From Streptomyces sp. ADI96-02 (GTDB lineage: Bacteria; Actinomycetota; Actinomycetes; Streptomycetales; Streptomycetaceae), in assembly GCF_003846185.1 (NCBI RefSeq), contig NZ_ML123034.1, forward strand, positions 4,767,587 through 4,831,586: 64,000 nt of DNA. The letters are read 5' to 3'. Position 1 is the first letter of the stretch. Every line of letters starts with the position of its first letter. Shown here piece by piece: positions 53,201 through 59,722 of this stretch. A program made the position numbers and the translations under genes. The notes beneath the pieces were generated by a model, which was not told the DNA's origin, did no database searches, and saw nothing but the letters and a program-made list of their open reading frames with translations.

Positions 53201-56200
53201 TACTGGAGCGTTCGCCGCTGCTGGTCGCCGCCGTCCTCGGCGTCCTGAAGACCGGTGCCGCGTACGTCCCGGTCGACCCCACCTACCCGCCCGAGCGCAT
53301 CGAGCTGCTGCTCGCGGACCTCGAACCGGCCGTCACCGTCGACGAGAGCCTCGCCGACGAGGACCTCGGCCACCTGCCCGACTCACCGCCCGAGGCCGCC
53401 GGGGCCACCGAGCACGGCGTCGCCTACGTGATGTACACCTCCGGCTCCACCGGCCGCCCCAAGGGGGTCGAGGCGACCCACCGGAACGTGGCCGGCCTGG
53501 CGCTCGACGGCTGCTTCGCCACGGCCGCCCACCGCCGCGTCCTCGTCCACTCGCCGCACACCTTCGACGCGTCGACGTACGAGATGTGGGTGCCGCTGCT
53601 CGGCGGCGGCACGGCCGTGGTGGCCCGCGCCGGGCGGCCCGACACCGCCGAACTCGCCAGGGCGGTCACCGAGCAGGAGATCACCGCGCTCTGGCTGACC
53701 GCCGGACTGTTCGCCGTCATGGCCGAACAGCACGCCGCGTGCTTCCGCACCGTACGGGAGGTGTGGGCGGGCGGCGACGTCCTCTCGCCGACCGCCGTCC
53801 GCGCGGTCCTCGACGCCTGCCCCGGCACCACCGTGGTCAACGGCTACGGCCCGACGGAGACCACCACGTTCGCCTCCCGCCACCGGGTGGCGTCCGAGGC
53901 GGAGTGCACCGACCCGCTGCCCATCGGCACGCCCATGGACGGCACCCGGCTCCTCGTCCTCGACGACCGGCTGCGACCGGTGCCGCCCGGCGTGGTGGGC
54001 GAGCTGTACATCGGCGGCGACGGAGTGGCGCGCGGCTACGCGGACCGGCCGGGCCTGACCGCCGCCCGGTTCCCGGCCGACCCGTCCGGTCCGCCCGGAG
54101 CGCGCGTCTACCGGACCGGCGACCTGGTGCGCTGGGACAGCGCCGGCCGCCTCCACTACGTCGGCCGCGGCGACGACCAGATCAAACTGCGCGGCTTCCG
54201 GGTCGAACCGGGCGAGCTGGAGGCGGTGCTGCGCGAACAGGACGGCGTGGCGAACGCCGTGGTCGCCGTGCGTCGGGACCGGCTCGGCGAACAGGGCATG
54301 GTCGCCTACGTGGTGCCCGACAGCTCCGCCCCCACCGGCCGCGACGCCGCCGAACAGGTCGTCGAATGGCGGGAGATCTACGACACGATGTACGGGGGCA
54401 CGGACACCGGCGGCGACGGGGTCGGCGAGGACTTCACCGGCTGGAACAGCTCGTACACCGGCCGCCCCATCCCGCTGCCGCAGATGCGGGAGTGGCGCGA
54501 GGCGGTCCTGCGGCGGGTGCGGGCCCTGCGCCCGCGCCGGGTCCTGGAGATCGGCGTCGGCTCGGGCCTGCTCCTCGGCCCGCTGGCGGCGGAGGCCGAG
54601 GAGTACTGGGGCACCGACTTCTCGGCGCCCGTCATCGAGCGGCTGCGGGCCCAGACCGGCGCGGACCGGCGGCTGTCGGACCGGGTGACCCTGCGCTGCC
54701 AGCCCGCCGACGACCCCGACGGCCTTCCCGCCGGGTACTTCGACACGGTGATCCTGAACTCGGTCGTGCAGTACTTCCCCGACGGCGACTACCTCAGCCG
54801 GGTGCTCGACCTCGCGATGGACCGGCTCGCACCCGGCGGGCGCGTCGTGATCGGCGACGTCCGCAACTACCGCACCCTGCGCACGTTCGCCGCCGCGGTC
54901 CACCGCTGCCGGCAGCCCGACGACGGCCCGGCCGGTGTGCGGGCCGCCGTCGAACGAGCGGTGCTCGGCGAGAAGGAACTCCTCGTCGACCCCGCCTTCT
55001 TCACCCGCTGGGCCGAGTCCCGGCCGGACCCCGTCGTCGCCGACATCCGCCTCAAGCAGGGGACCCACCACAACGAGCTGACCCGCCACCGCTACGAGGC
55101 CGTCCTGCACAAGGAGCCGGCTGAGCAGCTGGGCCTCGGCGACCTCGCCGAGGAGGTCTGGGGCGCGGAGGTCCGCGAACTGGGGGACCTGGAGGCCGCG
55201 TTGGCCCGGCACGGTGGCCGGCTGCGCCTGACGCGCGTGCCGAACGCCCGGCTGGCCGGAGAGGCCGCCGAATGGGGAGCCCCCGCCGAGACGGGCGGCA
55301 CGCTCGACCCGGCCGACCTGGAGGCGTGGGGAGCCCGGCGAGGGCTCGCCGTGTACTGCACCTGGTCGGCGCAGGCGGCCGACTGCTTCGAGGCGGCGGT
55401 CCTGCCCGACGTCGACGCCCTGTGCTGCGACGGCCTCCACCGCCCTGCCGCCGCCCGGCAGGGCCGTCCGGTGAACGTGCCCGCCGTCTCCCGCCGCGCC
55501 TCCCGGCTGCCCTCCCTGCTGCGCGAGCGGCTGGCGGGCCGGCTCCCGCAGTTCATGATGCCCGGCGAGATCGTGGTCCTCGACCGGCTGCCGCTCACCG
55601 AGAACGGCAAGGTCGACCGCGCCGCGCTCCCCGACCCGGACCCGGTGGAGGGCGACTACCGCGCCCCGCGCACCCCGCGCGAGGAGGAGCTCGCCGCCCT
55701 CTTCGCCGAAGTGCTGGGCCTGGACCGGATCGGCGTCGACGACGACTTCTTCGCCTGCGGCGGCCACTCCCTGCGGCTGACCCGCCTGGTCTGGCGGATC
55801 CACGAGAAGCTCGGCGTGGACGTCCCGATCCGCACGGTGTTCCAGTACCCGACCGTCGCCGAACTGGCGCCGCACTTGTCCTCCGACACCGACGCCGCCT
55901 TCGAGGACCCCTTCTCCGTCCTGCTGCCGATCCGCACCGAGGGCACCCGGCCCCCGCTGTGGTGGCTGCATCCCGGCGGCGGGCTGAGCTGGCCCTACCT
56001 GGGCTTCGCCCGGCACGTGGACCCGGCCTGGCCGCTCTACGGCATCCAGGCGCGCGGCTTCGACGGGAGCACCCCGCCGGCCGCCTCCATCGAGGAGATG
56101 GTCGACGACTACCTCGCCCAGGTGCTCCAGGTCCAGCCCAGCGGCCCCTACCACCTCCTCGGCTGGTCCTTCGGCGGCACCCTGGCGCACGCCATGGCCG

Positions 56201-56646
56201 CCGAACTCCAGCGCCGGGGGCACGAGGTGGCGCTCCTGGCCCTGCTGGACGCCGCACCCTCGAAGCACTTCGCCGACCTGGAGGCCCTGGACGAAGCCAT
56301 GGTCCGGCGATTCCTCGCCAACTACATGGGACACCTGGCCGGAATGGAGGAGTACCCCGCCCTGGTCGCCACCGCGTCCGCCATCTTCGTGGGACAGATG
56401 GAGCAGATGCGGCGGTTCACATCACCGCGGTTCCAGGGCGACGTCGTCTTCTTCAACGCACTCCTCGACCCGGAGACCCACGACAAGCGGGAACTGGAGG
56501 AGGAACTGGAAGTGCTCTGGCAGGAGCACGTCGACGGCCGAATCCGGCGTATCGACATCGCCTGCGCGCACAACGAGATGTACTGGCCGCGGAACGCGGC
56601 CGAGATCAGCCGGGCCGTCAACCGGATACTCCGGGCGGCGCGGTGA
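47230..56646 (+). CDS. Bimodular NRPS 2: C-A-MT-T-C-A-MT-T-TE (N-Me-Cys, N-Me-Val-like)
   Basis: This 3138-residue synthetase has: C1 (HHIAGDG at 130); A1 (from 473, pocket D-L-F-D-F-S-L-V with GGATEATVWSNYY, the form seen in cysteine-activating domains such as those of yersiniabactin and pyochelin); an N-methyltransferase inserted in A1 (937-1190, SAM motif LELGAGSG); T1 (Ser1415); C2 (HHIAADG at 1597); A2 (from 1934, pocket D-A-Y-W-W-G-G-T, a valine code); a second inserted methyltransferase (2374-2630, LEIGVGSG); T2 (Ser2847); and TE (2908-3138, GWSFGG with Ser2980, His in CAHNEMYWP). This layout equals Ecm7 of echinomycin, whose TE dimerises and cyclises two tetrapeptides. Both C domains lack cyclisation (DxxxxD) motifs. 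Confidence 0.94.
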   Translation: MTPLSYAQRRMWFINRFEGPSSTYNIPLLLRFRGPLDRDALRAAFHDVMMRHDVLRTVFGEVDGQPFQRLLDPADLELPWKDWGRVAPDRVAGVVASVTGSWFDLEVDVPLRGCVLQTGDEEFLQVLVVHHIAGDGASLAPLARDVSTAYRARVAGAAPDWAELPVQYADYARWQRELLGDETDPDSLLSVQTAYWREELAGVSRPLPLPLDRPRPAMMTFRGGSVPAGLPSRLLAEVEKLATSRGVTVSMVLQAALVVLLHRLGGGRDVTLGSPIAGRTDEALNDLVGFFVNTWTLRVQLSAERSFAWVLEQVRQKAIVAYDHQDVPFERLVELLRPERSTAHHPFFQVVFAWQNNTPPHLDLPGLAVTMEPLPTGSAKFDLFFNLAPDAATGSVVGEIEYATDLFDRSTVEEIAEAFTAVVEEVVADPRTLVGGTPPGGAEPERTGGRLDADERRKILVEWNDTARPFPCPGPVHLLFEEQAARRPDAIALRWAGGTLTYGALNRWANRIAWDLKERGVGPETVVGISILRGPAMIAAVFGVHKAGGAYLPIEPALPDDRVAGMLADAGCTLVLSTADTERWTEGEGVDVVELLDEGRPGPDHDPEPTAGPDSTAYIVFTSGSTGKPKGVAVTHRPVHNLLDWCYRTFAFGPDDVALCVTSLGFDLSVFDVFGLLGCGGGVYIADAVQQRDPQLLLDVLLTEPITFWDSVPTTLNQVASLLTDDTAYPGAGDLRLVFLSGDYTPLSLPDEVRRVFTSAEIVSLGGATEATVWSNYYRVREIDPDWRSIPYGRPIDNARYHVLDEDMEPTPVGVEGDLYIGGDCLCTGYVNRPELTAERFVRDPFSTREGDRLYRTGDRAAYFPDGNLCFLGRADHQVKLRGFRVEPGEVEHALVRHPAVRQAIVTAREDRPGDSRLVAYVVPDTAAARHAGGGGERVEEWQEVYDQAYSHDAGHGFGEDFTGWNSSYTGAPIPLEEMRAWRDAAVERVLCRSPRRVLELGAGSGLLLAHIAGRVEEYWATDFSRPAVDRLRDQVARAGLADRVRLRCQAADDLTGLPGGGFDTVVLNSVVQYFPDEHYLARVLEGAWALLAPGGRIVLGDIRRASSLRTLQTGVRSTKQPDAAPAVLRSTVDQAVLLEKELVVDPEWFLDWSGRAGASGVEVRVKDGVHHNELTRHRYEAVLHKPGNGPDGEPHRLDGVPRLPWDGDLDRLAEQVRTRPEAVVRITGVPNARLTEEAAAARALGLDDSDPPLLPPLDPAGFRAWAAGHGWDAVATWSADAVDRLDLLLFRDGPVAGAALAGTYLPATDDRAPVNDPTAAGAVTELLPALRTHLRNILPEYMVPAAIVPIAAVPLTDNGKPDRRALPVPDYSAGGGGRAPATPEEESLCALFAGVLGLDRVGADDNFFTVGGHSLLATRLVSRIRAEHGVEIPIRVVFQSPTAAGLAAHLTTLNTVRPALRPQARPERLPLSYAQQRLWFIYRFEGPSATYNVSLALRLRGELDAAALRQAVNDVVARHESLRTVFGEADGQPYQHVLEPAALDVPWEERRIAEEELPEALRAAAGRPFDLEAEIPVRSWLLRTGEREAVFLIGAHHIAADGWSALPLAQDLTTAYAARRSGRAPDWEPLPVQYADYTLWQRDLLGDRDVPGSLYRRQLDYWTTTLAGLPETVTPPADRARPAVASYAGDVVPLTLDPGLTDGVRRLAEENGATVSMVLQAALAALLTRLGAGTDVPIGSPIAGRTDEALQRLVGFFVNTWVLRADTSGDPAFTELLGRVRENSLAAYDHQDIPFEHLVEVLNPVRSPAHHPLFQVCLALQNNARPTFDLPGLAVSEEPFFLGTSRFDLFISLTERDEDGDPARIDGFVEYATELFDSATVTALLERWLHFLRQAVAEPHTPIGAIDVVTEEERAALTRWGGAGPDARFAAGTLHERFAAVAAATPDATALVAADTGRSWTYAELDHWANRLAHHFRARGARPDSRVALVLERSPLLVAAVLGVLKTGAAYVPVDPTYPPERIELLLADLEPAVTVDESLADEDLGHLPDSPPEAAGATEHGVAYVMYTSGSTGRPKGVEATHRNVAGLALDGCFATAAHRRVLVHSPHTFDASTYEMWVPLLGGGTAVVARAGRPDTAELARAVTEQEITALWLTAGLFAVMAEQHAACFRTVREVWAGGDVLSPTAVRAVLDACPGTTVVNGYGPTETTTFASRHRVASEAECTDPLPIGTPMDGTRLLVLDDRLRPVPPGVVGELYIGGDGVARGYADRPGLTAARFPADPSGPPGARVYRTGDLVRWDSAGRLHYVGRGDDQIKLRGFRVEPGELEAVLREQDGVANAVVAVRRDRLGEQGMVAYVVPDSSAPTGRDAAEQVVEWREIYDTMYGGTDTGGDGVGEDFTGWNSSYTGRPIPLPQMREWREAVLRRVRALRPRRVLEIGVGSGLLLGPLAAEAEEYWGTDFSAPVIERLRAQTGADRRLSDRVTLRCQPADDPDGLPAGYFDTVILNSVVQYFPDGDYLSRVLDLAMDRLAPGGRVVIGDVRNYRTLRTFAAAVHRCRQPDDGPAGVRAAVERAVLGEKELLVDPAFFTRWAESRPDPVVADIRLKQGTHHNELTRHRYEAVLHKEPAEQLGLGDLAEEVWGAEVRELGDLEAALARHGGRLRLTRVPNARLAGEAAEWGAPAETGGTLDPADLEAWGARRGLAVYCTWSAQAADCFEAAVLPDVDALCCDGLHRPAAARQGRPVNVPAVSRRASRLPSLLRERLAGRLPQFMMPGEIVVLDRLPLTENGKVDRAALPDPDPVEGDYRAPRTPREEELAALFAEVLGLDRIGVDDDFFACGGHSLRLTRLVWRIHEKLGVDVPIRTVFQYPTVAELAPHLSSDTDAAFEDPFSVLLPIRTEGTRPPLWWLHPGGGLSWPYLGFARHVDPAWPLYGIQARGFDGSTPPAASIEEMVDDYLAQVLQVQPSGPYHLLGWSFGGTLAHAMAAELQRRGHEVALLALLDAAPSKHFADLEALDEAMVRRFLANYMGHLAGMEEYPALVATASAIFVGQMEQMRRFTSPRFQGDVVFFNALLDPETHDKRELEEELEVLWQEHVDGRIRRIDIACAHNEMYWPRNAAEISRAVNRILRAAR

Positions 56647-56689
56647 CCCCGACCGAACGTCGGCCGGTGGAGAGAGTGGGAGGACACCA

Positions 56690-56902
56690 GTGAGCGTCAA
56701 TCCGTTCGACGACGAGAGCGGCCGTTTCCTCGTGCTGGTCAACGACGAGGACCAGCACTCGCTGTGGCCGGCCTTCGCCGATGTGCCGGCCGGCTGGCGC
56801 AGAGTCTTCGGCCCCGCGGGAAGACCGGAGAGCGTCGCCTACGTGGAGGAGCACTGGACCGACATGAGGCCGCGCGGCCTCCGGGAGGCGATGAACGGCT
56901 GA
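56690..56902 (+). CDS. MbtH-like protein
   Basis: This 70-residue NRPS accessory protein binds and activates adenylation domains. The signature is complete: FLVLVNDEDQHSLWP, then VPAGWR, then YVEEHWTDMRP. GTG at 56690 has GGGAGGACACCA directly upstream. It lies 43 bases after NRPS 2. In echinomycin synthesis the MbtH protein (Ecm8) is needed for the tryptophan-loading didomain, so the partner here may be the A-T protein at 59723-61486 as well as the large synthetases. Confidence 0.93.
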   Translation: MSVNPFDDESGRFLVLVNDEDQHSLWPAFADVPAGWRRVFGPAGRPESVAYVEEHWTDMRPRGLREAMNG

Positions 56903-56964
56903 GACCGTGCCGTGAGGTACGGATCCGAGAACGTGCCGTAGGGGCGAACGCGGCCTCCGCGGTC

Positions 56965-56996
56965 GCAGGCCGTGACGACGGACACCCACGGCCTGC
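56965..56996 (+). terminator. Hairpin between mbtH-like gene and regulator
   Basis: GCAGGCCGTG and its exact complement are separated by 12 bases, 62 bases after the mbtH-like stop. This may be a terminator of the NRPS operon or an operator. Confidence 0.5.
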
Positions 56997-57086
56997 GGCC
57001 GTTCATGCCCGTACGGCGGACGTGCAAGGGGCCGTCGTCCGGGCGGGGACAGCGACCATCCATCTGTGACAGCGGGAGCGTGTGCT

Positions 57087-57593
57087 GTGAGAGGCACAAA
57101 AAGCGATGTCATGTTCGTCCGATGGCCGGCACAGATCGACCTTCGGAACCGATGTAAGAAGGAAGGCATACCCCGCCTTCTCGTGGTCGAGGGAGGTGCC
57201 CATCCGCCGGTCTGCAACGACCCCTTCGAGGACTGGGTACGCGCGCCCATCTCCCGGGAGGATCTCGACGCCCGGGTCACGGCGCTCCAGAACCGGCTCG
57301 ACAGTCAGCAGCTTCCCACTCTCGACTCGGCCGGAACGCTCTGTTTCGGCCCGCACTCGATCACCATCTCGAACGTCCAGACCGAACTGATGGAACTGCT
57401 CATCGAGCACTTCGGCGAAGTGGTGTACCGCAACGAACTCGCCCAGCGGCTCGCACAGCACGTACAGCGGCCGACCCGGAACTCGCTGGACCTCCACATC
57501 ATGCGGCTCCGCCGGCGGCTGTCCCTGCTCAACCTGGTCATCCGCACGGCCTGGGGCCGGGGCTACGTACTGGAGTCCGAGACGCCCCAGTGA
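57087..57593 (+). CDS. Winged-helix (OmpR/PhoB-type) transcriptional regulator, cluster-situated
   Basis: This protein of about 168 residues has a C-terminal winged-helix DNA-binding domain: ELMELLIEHFGEVVYRNELAQRL, then RNSLDLHIMRLRRRL (recognition helix) and TAWGRGYVLE (wing). The N-terminal ~70 residues (RLLVVEGGAHPPVC ... WVRAPISREDLDARV) look like the second half of a receiver domain. No phosphoacceptor Asp pocket is visible, so control is not by ordinary phosphorylation. GTG at 57087 has GGGAG upstream; GTG at 57066 would add seven residues. It is the only regulator inside the NRPS cluster proper and so the best candidate for pathway control. Confidence 0.85.
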   Translation: MRGTKSDVMFVRWPAQIDLRNRCKKEGIPRLLVVEGGAHPPVCNDPFEDWVRAPISREDLDARVTALQNRLDSQQLPTLDSAGTLCFGPHSITISNVQTELMELLIEHFGEVVYRNELAQRLAQHVQRPTRNSLDLHIMRLRRRLSLLNLVIRTAWGRGYVLESETPQ

Positions 57594-57613
57594 TCCGCGG
57601 CGGGCCGTTCGTC

Positions 57614-57637
57614 CGGCCCCGGCCCGTGCCGGGGCCG
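57614..57637. terminator. Terminator between convergent regulator and tryptophan dioxygenase genes
   Basis: CGGCCCCGGC and its complement flank a 4-base loop, 20 bases after the regulator stop and nine bases after the dioxygenase stop. Confidence 0.75.
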
Positions 57638-57646
57638 CGGCGACCG

Positions 57647-58342
57647 TCAGGACGGGCGGACCTTCCCGCGCGACCGGCGCAGTTCGGGGAAGGGTCTGGA
57701 GGTGCGGCGGGCGAGGAAGTCCACACCGCTCGACCCGCCGGTCCCGCTCTGCTCCCCGACCATCCCGGAGACCAGGGCCAGATGAGCCACCTTCCAGTGC
57801 CAGTACCCGTTCCCGAGATCCACCAGCGCCTCGGCGACACGGTGCAGCACTCCGGACTCCACGCCCCGCCGGCACACGTCGGGCACCGTCTGCCCGTGGT
57901 AGTCGGCCGCCGCCGTGAACGCCTCGTACAGGCTGCCCGGATCGTGCTCGTTGCCCAGCAGCGCGGTGAGCCGCCGGAACTGCGTCGACTGCGCGCCGCT
58001 CGCCGTGCCCAGATGGGGCCGGAACGCGGCGAAACAGCGCAACGGCAATTTCTCCAGCACCAGCACCTGCTGCTGGAGCACCCGGACGATATCGGCGGCC
58101 CGCAGCAGGAATTCGAGCCCCAGCTCCAGATCGTGCGGGTCACAGGGCGGCACGAGCGATTCGACGGCGGCGTCCAGATCCGCGGCCAGCTGCTTCAGCC
58201 ACAGTTCGCAGGACTGGTGGGTGATGATGAAAAACTGCTCGGCCAGGACCACCGCGCGGCCGGCCGTGTGCGGGGCCCTCGGCTCCTGGAGCGAAAGAAG
58301 GGTCTCCATCCGCAGATAATCCGCATACGTCAGATCACTCAA
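57647..58342 (-). CDS. Tryptophan 2,3-dioxygenase, cap biosynthesis
   Basis: This heme enzyme opens the indole ring of tryptophan or, here, more likely beta-hydroxytryptophan to an N-formylkynurenine. It has 231 residues, somewhat shorter than primary-metabolism TDO (about 280). Family motifs: ITHQSCELWLKQ (active-site His; a Cys replaces the usual Tyr after it), SGAQSTQFRRL, the proximal heme His in KVAHLALV (about His187), and the substrate loop GEQSGTGGSSGVDFL. TTG at 58342 was chosen because GAGGAGG lies seven bases upstream; the longer frame to 58465 is basic noise. It is divergent from the P450 gene. No kynureninase or formamidase is near, which argues against a catabolic role. Confidence 0.9.
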   Translation of the reverse strand: MSDLTYADYLRMETLLSLQEPRAPHTAGRAVVLAEQFFIITHQSCELWLKQLAADLDAAVESLVPPCDPHDLELGLEFLLRAADIVRVLQQQVLVLEKLPLRCFAAFRPHLGTASGAQSTQFRRLTALLGNEHDPGSLYEAFTAAADYHGQTVPDVCRRGVESGVLHRVAEALVDLGNGYWHWKVAHLALVSGMVGEQSGTGGSSGVDFLARRTSRPFPELRRSRGKVRPS

Positions 58343-58528
58343 GGCGCTGCCTCCTCGTACGGTGCGATCATCCGGCCTTCGGTGAATATCCTGGTGAGTC
58401 CGGTGACCCTTTCCCCGAGCATGGCACCGAAGCGGCCTCCGGAATCGCACTCTTTCTCCTCTCATTCAAGGAGAAAGACCTGGGCAAGAAATCTTCGGAG
58501 CCACAGGCGCCGTTGCCACGCTTTCGGC
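58343..58528. promoter_or_regulatory. Divergent promoter region: tryptophan dioxygenase / P450
   Basis: These 186 bases between divergent genes include the locally AT-rich stretch CTTTCTCCTCTCATTCAAGG (58451-58470) and AAGAAATCTTC (58487-58497). Both promoters should be here. The P450 has no clear ribosome-binding site. Confidence 0.5.
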
Positions 58529-59716
58529 ATGACGATACGGACTGAACTCGACCTGACCGACGCCACCTCCTTCGCACGGAACGACGTGCACGAGTTCTGG
58601 CGCGACGTACGCAAGTCCCGGCCCGTGTACTGGCACGACGGGGACCCGGGCTTCTGGGTCGTCGCCCGCCACGCCGACGTCTTGGCCTGCTACGCCGACG
58701 CGCGCGGCCTCAGCTCCGCCCGCGGCACGGTGCTGGACGTGCTGCTGAGCGGCGGTGACTCGGCCGGCGGGAAGATGCTCGCGGTCACCGACCGGCCCCG
58801 CCACCGCGAGCTGCGCACGCTGATGCTGCGCGCCTTCTCGCCGCGCGTGCTCGGCGCGGTCGAGGACAGGGTGCGGGAACGCACGTCCCGGCTCGTCAGG
58901 AGCTTCACCGGGAAGGGCGAGTTCGATTTCGCCGCGGAAATCGCCGACCACATCCCGATGAACACCATCGGCGATCTGCTCTCCATTCCCGAGGCGGACC
59001 GCGAGAAGCTGCTGCGCTGGAACAAACTGGCGCTCTCCTCGGCCGACGAGACGGCCGACCGGCTGGATTCGCTGGAGGCCCGGAACGAGATCGTGGGCTA
59101 CTTCATGGACCTCGTCCGGTACCGGCGCGACCACCCCGGCGACGACGTCGTCAGCATGATCGCCACGGCGGAGGCCGGCGACGGCCCGCTGACCCTGGAG
59201 GAGGCCGCGCTCAACTGCTACAGCCTGGTGCTGGGCGGCGACGAGTCCTCCCGGGTGTCCGCGATCTGCGCCGTGAAGACGCTCGCCGAACACCCGGCCC
59301 AGTGGCGTGCGCTGCGCGACGGCTCGGCCGGCGTCGACTCGGCCGTCGAGGAGGTGCTGCGCTGGGCCACGCCCGCCATGCACTTCGCGCGCACGGCCGT
59401 CCAGGACAGGGAGATCGGCGGCCGGCGGGTCCGGGCGGGCGACATCGTGACCCTGTGGAACACGTCCGCCAACAACGACGAGGAGGTGTTCGACCGGCCG
59501 CGCCGGTTCGACCTGACCCGCTCGCCCAACAAGCACGTGTCGCTCGGCCACGGCCCCCATTTCTGCGTCGGCGCGTTCCTCGGCCGAGCGGAGCTGCGGG
59601 CGCTGCTGAACGCGCTCACCGAGTCGGTGACCGGAATCGAGGTGTGCGGAAGACCCGGACCGATCTACTCGAACTTCCTGAACGGCTACGACAGCCTGCC
59701 GGTCGCCTTCCACTGA
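58529..59716 (+). CDS. Cytochrome P450, predicted tryptophan beta-hydroxylase on carrier protein
   Basis: This 395-residue soluble P450 has the heme-binding loop LGHGPHFCVGAFLGRAEL (Cys346), the ExxR region in the K helix (EEVLRWATP preceded by AVEEV), and an I-helix segment LVLGGDESSR in which Ser-Ser replaces the usual Thr-Thr. That form resembles P450s that hydroxylate carrier-bound amino acids (NovI, NikQ and Ecm12 types). It should act on tryptophan held by the A-T protein encoded convergently six bases away. ATG at 58529 is the first start close to the conserved N-terminus; the frame is open further upstream but without sense. Confidence 0.88.
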   Translation: MTIRTELDLTDATSFARNDVHEFWRDVRKSRPVYWHDGDPGFWVVARHADVLACYADARGLSSARGTVLDVLLSGGDSAGGKMLAVTDRPRHRELRTLMLRAFSPRVLGAVEDRVRERTSRLVRSFTGKGEFDFAAEIADHIPMNTIGDLLSIPEADREKLLRWNKLALSSADETADRLDSLEARNEIVGYFMDLVRYRRDHPGDDVVSMIATAEAGDGPLTLEEAALNCYSLVLGGDESSRVSAICAVKTLAEHPAQWRALRDGSAGVDSAVEEVLRWATPAMHFARTAVQDREIGGRRVRAGDIVTLWNTSANNDEEVFDRPRRFDLTRSPNKHVSLGHGPHFCVGAFLGRAELRALLNALTESVTGIEVCGRPGPIYSNFLNGYDSLPVAFH

Positions 59717-59722
59717 CGGTCC

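Noticed and set aside
47230..56646. Yersiniabactin/pyochelin-like siderophore, suggested by the Cys-type A domain with inserted methyltransferase and aryl-AMP ligase
   Set aside because: Both C domains have HHxxxDG motifs and no cyclisation-domain motif, and there are no reductase, iron-transport or salicylate genes.
57647..59716. Tryptophan dioxygenase and KMO-like enzyme as a kynurenine catabolic pathway
   Set aside because: No kynureninase, formamidase or later enzyme is present, and both genes lie within an NRPS cluster that needs a kynurenine-derived cap.
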